Assembly: GCA_009801085.1 (NCBI GenBank)
Contig: VNWV01000021.1
Location: forward strand, 208,656-272,655
Length of the DNA stretch: 64,000 nt
Reading direction: 5' to 3'
Source: Lasiodiplodia sp. COLG20
Taxonomy: Eukaryota; Ascomycota; Dothideomycetes; Botryosphaeriales; Botryosphaeriaceae
In this document: positions 54,735-64,000 of the stretch, one piece after another
How the letters are laid out: every line of letters starts with the position of its first letter
Position numbering within the stretch: the stretch's first letter is position 1
Notes under the pieces: model-generated
Databases searched by the model: none
Seen by the model: the letters and a program-made list of their open reading frames with translations, nothing else
What the model was told of the DNA's origin: nothing
Position numbers and translations under genes: made by a program

Positions 54735-57260
54735 ATGGTCGCCCGCACTCTCCTTCTCGCTTCTTCCTTTTCCTTGCTTTCTAGCAAAGCGGCAGCATGG
54801 ACATATTCAACGAACTACTCTGCCCAACTTCTCTCCTCGGGGACCGGTAAGTCGGATCCGCATCGATGAAGAAGTGTCATACTCACGGATTCACAGTCCA
54901 GCTTGGAGAATGGCAAGAAGCTTTCGAAAAGTCCAAACGTTTCGTCGCCACCCTCTCAACTTCGGAGAAGATTGATATCATCGGCGAAGGCAGCGCTGGC
55001 AACTTCACGGGGTTGAACACAAAAGATGGCTCTGCATCTGTTTTGGACTATTACTGGGTACCGATACCTCTGGAGATCTGCAGCTGAAACATCTGCTGAC
55101 GATGCTTGTATGCAGGTCACCACCTGGCCAGCTGCACTCGCCATGGCCATGACATGGGACAAGGACTTGGTCTACAACCAAAGTTACGGTCTTGGATCCG
55201 AAATGTGGAACAAAGGGATCAACATGGCCAATGCACCAACAGCCCAGCCACTCGGTCGTTCGCCATGGGGCGGTCGCAATGGAGAGACGTACGGACCAGA
55301 CGCATACCTCAATGGCATCTTGTTCGGCGAAGCTACGAAAGGAATCAGTGATGCTGGAGTCATCCCCGCAGGCAAGCACATGTTGCTCAACGAGCAGGAA
55401 ACCAATCGCGAAGGCGCTGGCTCCCTCAACGCCGCTGCCGGTGCTGCCGAGAATGCTTACTCGGCAGTCGTCGATAACAAGGCTCTCCACGAGACGTATC
55501 TCTGGGGTTTCATGGATGCTATCAAGAATGGTCTTGGTGGAGTCATGTGCGCCATGAACCGCGTCAACGGTACCTTTTCCTGCGAGAACCAGGAACTCCT
55601 CGCCTACTACCTGAAGACCGAACTCGGCTACCCTGGCCTGGTCTACGGTGATGTTGGAGGTCAGAAGACCGGTATCCATTCTGCTAATGCGGGCCTGGAC
55701 TATGGTTCTTCAACCTACTGGAGCAACTCAAGCATCATGGCCGGGCTGCGGAACGGATCCTTCACTGAGGCTCGCCTGGACGACATGGTGATCCGGAACG
55801 TCATAGGCTGGTACAAGCATGGCCAGGATCTCGCAAGCTTTCCGGATCTTGCCTCGGCTGGTGACTACGTCGACACGCGCAAGAATCATGGCGAGCTCGC
55901 ACGCGAGTTTGCAGCCGCTTCCATTGCCCTGGTGAAGAACAAGAACAACGCACTCCCTCTGAAAAGCCCCAAGAAGATTGCTTTATTTGGCATCAACGCT
56001 GGATCTGTCCAGATTGGGCCCAACACTGAAATGGCTGTCCAGGGCTCGGACTCTGTATTTCAGGGCCACATGGCTCAGGTTGGCGGAAGTGGCCAGGGCT
56101 CATTCGCGTATGTTATCACGCCCGAACATGCCTTTGTGGAGAAGGCGAGAGAGGATGGCGCCATGCTACGCGTCATGCTCAATGACAGCGTCATCACCAG
56201 CGGATCCTCCGGTGGCATTGCCGCTGGTCCGAATGCTGGCTCTGCAAGCACGGACTCTACTGCTGCTTCTCAGACTACAGAAGGCTACTCTTACAACCAG
56301 GATGTTTGTCTGGTCTTCTTGAATGCCTACTCCGGCGAGGGTGGCGATAGAGATGAGCTCTACAACACCGATCAAGACAAGTATGCCCCTCTACTTAGCC
56401 TTCGCACAATTCAAGCTAATCTTTCGCAGCCTCGTCAATGCAGTCGCGGACAACTGCAACAACACCGTCGTCGTGATCAACACCACCGGACCTCGCCTTG
56501 TTGACGGCTTCGTCACTCACGAGAATGCCACAGCTGTCCTCTACGCCGGTGCCCTCGGCCAAGAATCCGGCAACGCCATCCTTGACGTGCTGTACGGCGA
56601 AGTCAACCCATCCGGCCGCCTCGTCCACACCGTCGCCAAGAACGAGAGCGACTACGACACCAACGGCCAGATCTCCGAAGACGAAGTCATCACCTTCACC
56701 GAAGGAAACTACATCGACTACAAATACTTCGACAAGTACAACATCACACCTCGGTAACACCTCACCTCCCCCTTCCCCATTAACAAAAACCACTAACCAA
56801 CGGGTTTCTTCATAGCTACGAATTCGGCTTCGGCCTCTCCTACACCACCTTCACCTACACCGCCCTCCACACCACCACCAACACCACCACCCTGTCCAGC
56901 ACCGCTCCTTACGCCAGCGGCCCGCGCATCCCCGGCGGCCGCGCTGACCTCTGGGACCACGCGGCCACCGTCACCATCACCGTTGCCAACACGGGCGCCG
57001 TCGACGGCCACGAGGTCGCGCAGCTGTACGTCACCTACCCGACGGGCGCCGACGAACCCGTGCGGCAGCTGCGCGGCTTCGAGCGCGTGTGGGTGCCGGC
57101 GGGCGAGACGCGCGACGTGGCGTTCGCGCTGCGGCGGCGGGATCTGAGTTTTTGGGATGTCGGCGCGCAGGAGTGGAAGGTGGAAGCAGGGACGTACGGG
57201 GTTGCGGTCGGGGCGAGTAGTCGGGATTTGAGGGTTAGGGGGAGTGTTGTTGTGGGGTAG
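54735..57260 (+). CDS. Secreted GH3 beta-glucosidase
   Basis: Glycoside hydrolase family 3, retaining, cleaving terminal beta-glucosides (cellobiose or plant glucosides). Exons 54735-54846, 54897-55057, 55116-56380, 56430-56753 and 56816-57260 give 768 aa. Layout: signal peptide (MVARTLLLASSFSLLSSKAAA), GH3 N-domain with NEQETNR and MCAMNRVNGTFSCENQELL, candidate nucleophile D270 in VYGDVGGQKTG, GH3 C-domain with candidate acid/base E499 in SGEGGDR, NPSGRLVHTVAK, then a fibronectin-III-like C-terminal domain starting at YEFGFGLSYTTFTY and including GAVDGHEVAQLYVTYP. Many N-glycosylation sequons. Odd: the nucleophile loop reads YGDVGG where most fungal enzymes have SDW. Likely plant-biomass or glycoside-detoxification enzyme; specificity not readable. 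Confidence 0.94.
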
Positions 57261-57743
57261 TTGGTTGGGGGAGGCTTCCGCGTTGTTTGAGGACAAGGAG
57301 ATGAGGGGACGGATGTGGATGATTTCGTTGTTCGCATGTTGGTTGAAGGGAAGACAACAAAGGGGGCAATACTGGGATTTCTATGAGGGGAACTGTGTCC
57401 TACACGATGACTACCTCTCCCACATTCTAATGCCACCCAGACTCGACGCCAAGATATCCCACGCAGTACCAGAACCGATTTCTGCTCGGTCGACAACAAT
57501 GAGATGATCAGCCAACAATTTTGCCACTACAACCGTACAGTCAAGAAACCCTGGACAAAGCACTCGCAGCTCAAGCGCTAATGCGGGTGGCGGAAGCCAG
57601 TCTTCGACAGACAGAAATCATCTGTGCAGGAGAGCCTCTCGCATCCATGCGCTTGGCCGCCGTCGAGGATGGCGCAGACGCTGCGCCGGGTTCTGCTGTA
57701 ATTTGTGTTAGCTAATGAACTTCCCAATTAGCTGCATGGAGAC
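57261..57743. other. Intergenic between convergent genes
   Basis: About 0.5 kb. An alternative 3' exon of the minus-strand 2EXR-like gene (57695..57578) is possible if a GTAAGT at its stop codon (57747..57742) is used as donor. Confidence 0.5.
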
Positions 57744-59001
57744 TTACAAGAAACTGTTCAAGTACGCGAGCCAGGTGAGGTTCTGGGACTTGAGCTTCGC
57801 CGAATCTCCGATGAGATCCCACTCCGTGACTGCCGATACCCCTCTCTCAATCAGCTCATCATCGTGCAGCTTCTGGAACGTCGCCTTCATGTCGTCCGGA
57901 ATGCAACCAGTGACCTTGACGTGAGGGATGCGCTTGATGTGGTGCTGCTGAAGATGCAGCAGAACCATGCCGAGGAAGACTCTGTGGCAGCCTTTGTCCG
58001 TGGGTTCGAACATCGAACTGTAGTCGACACGCTCGATGTGCGGAATGTCAAGAGTGAGATGGGAGATCTCGAGATGATCCAACAGCCTGCAGAATTGATT
58101 GCAGACTCCAGTGCCGGCGGTCAACGCTGGCAGTCCAATGTTGAGTCGCTTGGCCCACTGGGGTACGGAGAACTCAAGAGAGAGTCTGGGGAGAAGAGGT
58201 GGCCAGACTCTGCTGGTCGTCATCCTACGCTGCTCGTCGGCGAATTCCTCGAAGAGGTCGGCGTCCATGAAGCGCAGTTCCAACTTCTTGAACATCTGGT
58301 CCTTGAACTCGCGAGAAATCTGCTTGTTGGACAGTAAGAGGCCCATGATTGGCGCTTGGCCTTGGAGCTCCGTCTTCATGCTGCAAGTGCTGGAATGACG
58401 TACAAGCCCGTCACGGAGCTGGTAGTACGGGTATGCGAAGTCGGCACAGGCGTCGTAGATCGTGTTCCTCAACTCCGCAGGGAGCTCCAGGAACTTGAAG
58501 TGCTTTCCATTAGTATTCCACAGGTATGCGTTGTACCACAGTGGCGATCCGACGCCGAAGACATCATCCTTGGACCGAGGGAAGGTCGACATGGCCCAAA
58601 CAGCCACGTCGACCCAGTTGCCCATATCCCAGATCAAGATGGTGTTGGTATTTGTGTCGAGCTTGGCTTCAACTACGGTGAATGAAGCGGCGGCGTACAG
58701 GAGTGGAGACATCCGGGCAATGCGGTAGAAGCGTCTCTGTCTCTGCTGGACTTGCCATGGCTCGGGCAGTATGGCCCGGACGACGTAGATTGCGCGGTGC
58801 TTGTGTACGCGATGTCCAAAGTTCCCGTTCAAGGCGGCGGACAGGAGAGTTCGTATCAGTTCGTCGTTCTCCGGGAGCTCTCTTGCGACGAGCTTTCCCC
58901 CGGAGCCTCCCGCCCCAGCGATGCTACATTTTGCGTCAGTTCGTGACTTCCTTAGGTAAATATAGAGGTACTTACGAGAGATTAGCAAAGAATGTCTCCA
59001 T
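57744..59001 (-). CDS. 2EXR/F-box-like fungal hypothetical protein
   Basis: Two-exon model 59001..58976 and 58923..57744 gives 401 aa, starting METFFANLSIAGAGG. The unspliced frame also stays open but would start at a TTG, so the spliced ATG is preferred. In the middle is the F-box-like 2EXR signature FKFLELPAELRNTIYDACADF, common in expanded fungal families of unknown role. After it come LLLSNKQISREFKDQMFKKLEL and a conserved-looking C-terminal part (HLTLDIPHIERVD, HHIKRIPHVKVTG). The first 140 residues have no recognised domain. The stop TAA overlaps a possible splice donor (CTTGTAAGT), so the C-terminus may be longer. Function not known. Confidence 0.7.
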
Positions 59002-59847
59002 GGTAGTCGAGCGTTGGACGTAGTCGATGTGCACAATCGTTACGGGTGGACGGTGGCGATCTTGGAACGAGGGTGCGAGGTTGTTGATCTGGTCATGGGC
59101 TACAGAGAAAGAAGGATTGTTTATATGGGCCAATGGGTGCGGTGAATGAGTGGGATAACACTGCAGCTTTTGTTTTGCGTATGATCTCATTAACACACCT
59201 GGTCAGAGCTTCAAAGCGACAGCCCCGTCAGAAGACCCGCTTGTAAGCAGAACATCATCCAGGACTAACACAAGAAAGCGGCATACTTATCTCATATCAC
59301 AACTAGGCGCTGAGAAGCATCCGAGCGCTTGTATACACATTCCTCATCAGACTTCTCCCTAAATATGCAGGGTAAAGGATGAAGGAGAGGGGTATGTTTG
59401 TGAAAGTAACACCGCAACCCTTCTCCAACACCGTTATCACCTCTATAAGTACTTAGAATAGGCCTTCAAATACATAAGAATAGCCCAAAACTACTCATGA
59501 AGATTTCGGCATAGTAAAGTATTTATATTTTAAACAAGGAGTACTTGATTTCCCTGCTTGACAGCTGCCAAAAAGCGGGCCGCCTGTAAGTCAAGCTGCT
59601 TGCCTCCATAACGCAGCCTTAAGCAGCCAAATGGGGATCTTTTTCAAGCGAGCGCGCTTGGCGGAAGCCTTGGGCGTCGCATCCTGGGAGGCATATACAA
59701 ACAGTAAATATCAGCACCCTCTCCGAGCCAGATTGCACATTGCAGAAGGGAGATAAAATTAGTTATTCACTTGATAGCACGAGTACGCTGTAGACTGTGC
59801 AAAGCATAAAGTTGTGTAAAAGAACAGAATTATCAGTACAATTATAA
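59002..59847. other. Intergenic, no gene recognised
   Basis: About 0.85 kb between two minus-strand genes, AT-rich towards the right. I see nothing coding in it. Confidence 0.6.
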
Positions 59848-60965
59848 TCAGAAGCGGGTTATGAAAGCAGTCAAGATGCCACTGCCGAACATAGCCGCCA
59901 CGCTAATAAAACTAGCCCAAGAGAAGGTGACAAGACCGCTAATCCCATGCCCGGACGTACAACCGCCAGCCAAGCGAGCGCCAAAGACCATTGCGAAACC
60001 TCCGAGGAGAGCCGTGCTTGCTGCAACGTCCGCACTGCCTGCTCTGATGGCTTGAAGTGCCGTCTCTGACGCCAAGCGCGTGACCACGGCACTGCTGGAG
60101 AGGATTCCCGCAGCAAACAGTACCGATGGGGTCAAAAGTGGACCTTCCTCTTTCAGTCCAAGGAAATGGAAAATAGATTGAGCCAGGTTCCCGTAAGCCG
60201 AGGACACGCCAACCGTATGTCTGGTCAGCCACACAGTTCCTGCCTGTGCAGCGCCAATCAAGCATCCTCCAACCACAGGACTAACTAGTCCGGGGCCCTG
60301 CCCTCCAGCTCCGGTGAAGACATTGGCCAGCTGGACGAAGAGAACACAAAGGATTTCCCAGGACAGAAGTAGCGTGTTCGTACTGAGCTTGAACGTAGAT
60401 TGCAGTGTTGGCTCCTGGGGCAACTTGTCGCTGGCACTCGGCTGATTCTGGATTGAGGTTGCATCTGTGTTGAGGGAACAAGAAGGTGGATCCCGTTTCT
60501 TCTGGAGCAATGGCAAGACGGCAACGTGGACTATTCCGCCAGCCATTCCTCCCAAGACAACGAATAGCCCACTGCGGAGGCCGGCAGCCAGCTGCACTAA
60601 TGACGTTCCCGGACAGGCTCCCGTCAAGGCCATTCCGGCACCTAGCAGCGCTCCGCCGATGATGTTGCCATCATACACGAAAAAGCCGAGATTTTGGGGG
60701 GTGCGTGGCTTGATTGGTGCGAAGCCGATGCGATCCGCCAGGTGAATGGCAAGCCTGGACAAGGTGTGTTAGTGAACAATGGATCGTGAATGGAAGGATG
60801 CGCGAGGACTTACGCGCCAGATGCGCTTGCGGAAATAAATGTCTTCAGCATAGTAAAGTCTGTCAGCTGCATCTGCGCTTTGATGAGGGCCGGGGAGTAG
60901 ATGCCGGCCGCGGCGAGAGCGGAGCCGAAGAGCGCGCCGGCGCCGAATTCGCTTGTTAATGACAT
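59848..60965 (-). CDS. YeeE/YedE-family sulfur (thiosulfate) transporter
   Basis: Integral membrane protein of the sulphur-transport family PF04143; bacterial TsuA/YeeE relatives import thiosulfate through a path lined with conserved cysteines. Exons 60965..60814 and 60754..59848 give 352 aa. Seen: the N-terminal segment FGAGALFGSALAAAGIYSPALI, the first signature GAGMALTGACPGTSLVQ (C98), a hydrophilic loop (about 135-170), then WEILCVLFVQLANVFTGAGG, GGCLIGAAQAG, and the second signature FGARLAGGCTSGHGISG. The two pseudo-symmetric halves, each with GxxxAGxC, are intact. Eight to ten TM helices are likely. By family it imports thiosulfate or related sulfur ions; the fungal substrate is not established. 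It may be of bacterial ancestry, which is inference. Confidence 0.92.
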
Positions 60966-61543
60966 ATTGTTCTGTGGATAAAGTATTATGGACTTCTTTG
61001 TGTGCTGCGGGAGAAAGAATTCTGGAACATAGGCCTTTTAAACCGGATCCCACATTAAGGGTTGCGATCCCCGTGCAAATCCTTTCCCGAACCCGAAAAA
61101 TGGTCGCCGAACGAGATCGCCGAAGGCTCGAGCTAGTCGCCGACACCACTACTCAGCATAGAGTTAGACTATCACGCCGTCGCCTCCGGTCCCAATCCCG
61201 CTGAAAATAAAAAGGGTCGGCATGACCGGTATTATCGTTGCCAAGAACAACACCTGCTTGGTTACCTCGTGAGATAGAGCACCTTTGCCACATCTTCTCA
61301 AAAAAGTATGTCGATTGCACTATTTAAAAAGTACAGAGCAATACCTACTAGGTCCGCATCAGCAAATTTATCTCGTTTGTGCACGCCCTGTCTGCAGAAG
61401 TGAGTTCGTCAGGCCGATCACCCCAGAATCATCGGTTGCGCTTAGTCGAGATACGAAAGACTGTTGCACTTGCCAATATGAAATGAAAGACGTTTGAAGA
61501 TTGTGTTTGCAAAGCTACAATTGATAAAATCAGAACGCATAAC
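60966..61543. other. Intergenic, no gene recognised
   Basis: About 0.6 kb between two minus-strand genes: the promoter of the sulfur transporter and the 3' region of the multi-TM gene. I see nothing else. Confidence 0.6.
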
Positions 61544-63088
61544 CTACAAAGTTTTACCTTTGTAAAGCGAACTCATTCTTATTTCTTCCAATGGTGCATT
61601 AGAAGTTCCTGCGTGGCAAATACCATCGTCACCCTCGCTCTTGTGTCCCCAAAACATCTTTTCGTGCCACTCATCAGCAAGGTTCGCCAGCGTTTTCAAA
61701 TGTCCGTAGGCTGCTGGCAAAGGGCCATGTGGTTTTTGGAAGGATACAAAAGTAATAAAAATAAGAAACAAAGCCCAAAAGATAGTAAGGTAGATGAGCT
61801 GCGTGTGGAATATTGCCAAACCTCTCTCGTTGATGGAAAATGCCATACCATGAACCCAATAAAGAAAAGGCTTTAGAACAGACAGAGTCAGAGATTGCCA
61901 ATTTAAGAGAGCAAATATTGCACTGGTATGGCTGGTACTGGACCCCTTCGGCGAAGAGACCATTCTCCAGGCTGCTTCATCACGGGAGAGTGTGACTAGC
62001 AGTTCCGCGCAATGCAGCCCAATAGTCAAGATTGACTGAACAAGAGCGGTGAAAAGCACTTGAACCCATATGTAAGCGTCTGGTACCCATTCCGTCTCCG
62101 GAAAATGGCCTAAGAAATGCAACATAACATAGGCAGTTGTACATTCCTTTTCGTCACCAGGCTTGTACTTCGAAATGAAACAGTCGTCGGGAATTATGGA
62201 CCAATTTCGTCCTTTGGTTTTGCAGAACTGCCCAACCAGTGTGATGGAGATGAGAAGCACAAAAAGAACGACGTATTCGATTCCCAGTATGAAACGGGCC
62301 TGAGGATGTGTAGAATATGCTGAATTTTGACGAAGCTTGGGCTTCGCCGGCGCCGAATCTTGCAGATCATAGGCGGAACGCATGCACCGTCCCTCTTCCC
62401 TTAGGTTTGGATCCAGGATTGTGACTGCGGCTCCTACACATATCGGATTGGAGCTCCAGGTTAAGGCAGAATAAGTGGTGCAGAGAGACCAAAGAGCCAG
62501 CACACAGAGGATGAAAAGCGCTGTTCCCAGTAGGAAAAAGCTAACAGGAGCTGCTCTGAAGCATGTCTCATGATCTCTTTGATCTGAATCGTCCTCAAAC
62601 TCGTATATGATCGTAGGTGTCGCCGCATAACACAGTGCGAGCGCAAACAGGTATAATGTGTTACACACGCGCCCGTTCGGCCAGGACCGTTGGGGAAAAG
62701 TGAATAATCTGAGGTTTGCGTTGTGTTCGAGGGAGCCCTCAGCGAACAAGGCCCACTTGAGTGACGTAGCATGAATAAAGCCCAGACATTCAGTGCAAAG
62801 AGTAATAACAGCATTGATGGCCAATGGGTAGAGGTATTTTGCGGTAACAGAAATTCGAAATCCCCAGAAACCCTTGTAGCTGACAAACTGGGCAAGGGCG
62901 AGGCAGATCCAGGCGATGGAAAAGCTGGCAACCAGTCCGAAGATGCACGTAGTGCGAGTGGATCTATCCCGGATGAAGTAAAGTTTTGGGTGCAGGTCTG
63001 TCGTTATCGATGAGAGAGACATTCTTTGAAATAGACAAAAGATCTGAGATGAGATGAAAAAGGCGATGGGAAGGGATGCATACAACAT
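61544..63088 (-). CDS. Multi-pass membrane protein of unknown function
   Basis: Intronless 514-aa ORF with about nine hydrophobic segments, e.g. LYASLPIAFFISSQIF, GLVASFSIAWICLALAQFV, TLYLFALALCYAATPTIIY, FFLLGTALFILCVLALWSL, FILGIEYVVLFVLLISIT, WVQVLFTALVQSILTIGL and LIYLTIFWALFLIFITFV. A conserved-looking core reads NAVITLCTECLGFIHATSLKWAL, then WSSNPICVGAA. It resembles a class of fungal integral membrane proteins without assigned role; no transporter signature is recognisable. ATG at 63088 gives an extra TM at the N-terminus; MSLSSITTDL (63022) is an alternative start. The C-terminal tail (from FQKPHGPLPAAYGHLKTLANL) is hydrophilic and cytosolic by charge. Confidence 0.8.
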   Translation of the reverse strand: MLYASLPIAFFISSQIFCLFQRMSLSSITTDLHPKLYFIRDRSTRTTCIFGLVASFSIAWICLALAQFVSYKGFWGFRISVTAKYLYPLAINAVITLCTECLGFIHATSLKWALFAEGSLEHNANLRLFTFPQRSWPNGRVCNTLYLFALALCYAATPTIIYEFEDDSDQRDHETCFRAAPVSFFLLGTALFILCVLALWSLCTTYSALTWSSNPICVGAAVTILDPNLREEGRCMRSAYDLQDSAPAKPKLRQNSAYSTHPQARFILGIEYVVLFVLLISITLVGQFCKTKGRNWSIIPDDCFISKYKPGDEKECTTAYVMLHFLGHFPETEWVPDAYIWVQVLFTALVQSILTIGLHCAELLVTLSRDEAAWRMVSSPKGSSTSHTSAIFALLNWQSLTLSVLKPFLYWVHGMAFSINERGLAIFHTQLIYLTIFWALFLIFITFVSFQKPHGPLPAAYGHLKTLANLADEWHEKMFWGHKSEGDDGICHAGTSNAPLEEIRMSSLYKGKTL

Positions 63089-64000
63089 GCCTCACTTATG
63101 CAAATCCTCTGCAGCGGGCGAAGGCTGTCAGAATCGTATAAGAAGATCGTGGCTATATTTACCAAGCAGATACTGCGGAGGTGTGCGACAATACACCATC
63201 AGGCAGCACTGCCCTGAAAAGGATTGCTAAGTATAGCGCGGGCTGTCTACCTGTGGAACGCCAATTTCAGCTTTTAAGAGTCATTGCGAACATCCGCAAA
63301 CTATATCTATATTGTTAACCTAAAGTCTAAACCATGTAGAAAGAATGGCGAGCTGTCTCCAGGCGCTTGATGCTTGCCGCAATATCCACCAACATCTTCC
63401 GCCACAGTGAAAATTAAGAGAGCAATTGAGTTACGAATGGACGAAAAGGCTGAGGGTCACGTGTTATCTATAATTAGAGTGCAAGGCTTGCAGTGCAGAA
63501 ATTGACAGGAAGAACTGCTACTTTGATTTCAATGCTCCGTTGATTGGCAGCGCCACATTTCTGAACCTCCAGTGATGCTTCACGTGCAATATTTCTGTAC
63601 GGCGTCAAGTGATTTCACTTATCTCTGTTAGGAATAGTGGCTCGACTGGGGTATTATAATTAACAGCCGGTGTTACTGTGGCTGGATGAGCTGGCATACG
63701 TTGCTTGACAGGATACCCCGCATTCTCTCCAGGGATCAGCTGGCTGTACTCCTACAGCTTGAATATTCATCAAACAGAAGTTCCAGTGCTAACCCAGCTC
63801 CAAGGCAGCGCGAGTTACTTCGGTCTCAATTATGAAATAATTCATATTCAATTTGCCCCAGTTCGCGTGTAAGCATGTGAATAGACACTTTGTTACACAT
63901 GTGTCCACTTGCTGCCAGGCGGAAAATGAATAGGACAGTATTCTTAGAGAGTAATTTCGCCTTGCAGTAACATTGAAGGTTGCTCGCCATGAAAGGCCAA
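63089..64000. other. Intergenic, no gene recognised
   Basis: About 0.9 kb to the window end, AT-rich. No ORF of note on either strand. Confidence 0.55.

Noticed and set aside
57744..59036. Single-exon version of the 2EXR-like gene beginning upstream of 59001
   Set aside because: Its first codon is TTG and the extra N-terminus reads through a consensus intron; the ATG at 59001 with a GTAAGT donor fits better.

Overview
The window is nuclear DNA of a filamentous ascomycete (Pezizomycotina). The evidence is the gene style: short GT..AG introns of about 42-140 nt, often with CTRAC/CTGAC branch sites, no operons, and families typical of these fungi (Zn2Cys6 regulators, PDR-type ABC-G pump, HET protein, LaeA-like methyltransferase, sphingolipid C9-methyltransferase, GH3 glucosidase). 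I cannot name the species. About 26 protein-coding genes are supported. I saw no rRNA, tRNA, CRISPR array or intact transposon. Exon coordinates below were built by hand from splice signals and reading-frame continuity, so they are models.

Layout. 1-6 kb: a partial acyl-CoA ligase (-), a LaeA-like methyltransferase (+) and a DHA2-type MFS transporter (-). This looks like secondary-metabolism tailoring and efflux genes without a PKS or NRPS backbone in view. 7.4-16 kb: a HhH-GPD-like nuclear protein (+), then three minus-strand genes: a Zn2Cys6 regulator, a sphingolipid C9-methyltransferase and a second Zn2Cys6 regulator. 16.4-22 kb: a full-length PDR ABC transporter (+), divergent from the second regulator across a promoter with duplicated CCAAT elements, then a serine-rich single-pass membrane protein (-). 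23-28 kb: a HET protein (+) convergent with a third Zn2Cys6 regulator (-).

29.6-37.5 kb: an amino-acid permease (+), a succinate-semialdehyde-dehydrogenase-like ALDH (+), and a divergent pair of putative 2-oxoglutarate/Fe(II) oxygenases of two unrelated families. 38.4-44 kb: a degenerate NACHT-like protein (+), a crotonase (-), and a Fungal_trans_2-type protein with no zinc cluster (+). 45-49.5 kb: a secreted beta-lactamase-fold serine hydrolase (+) convergent with a secreted/membrane Kelch protein (-). 51.8-57.3 kb: a CYP65-like P450 (+) and a secreted GH3 beta-glucosidase (+). 57.7-63.1 kb: a 2EXR/F-box-like protein (-), a YeeE/YedE sulfur transporter (-) and an unnamed multi-TM protein (-).

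Four regulators, three efflux/uptake systems and at least four oxidative enzymes in 64 kb suggest an accessory, environment-facing region rather than a housekeeping block. The most coherent candidate for a new functional unit is the permease / ALDH / paired-oxygenase block at 29.6-37.5 kb. That is inference from gene order and families only.
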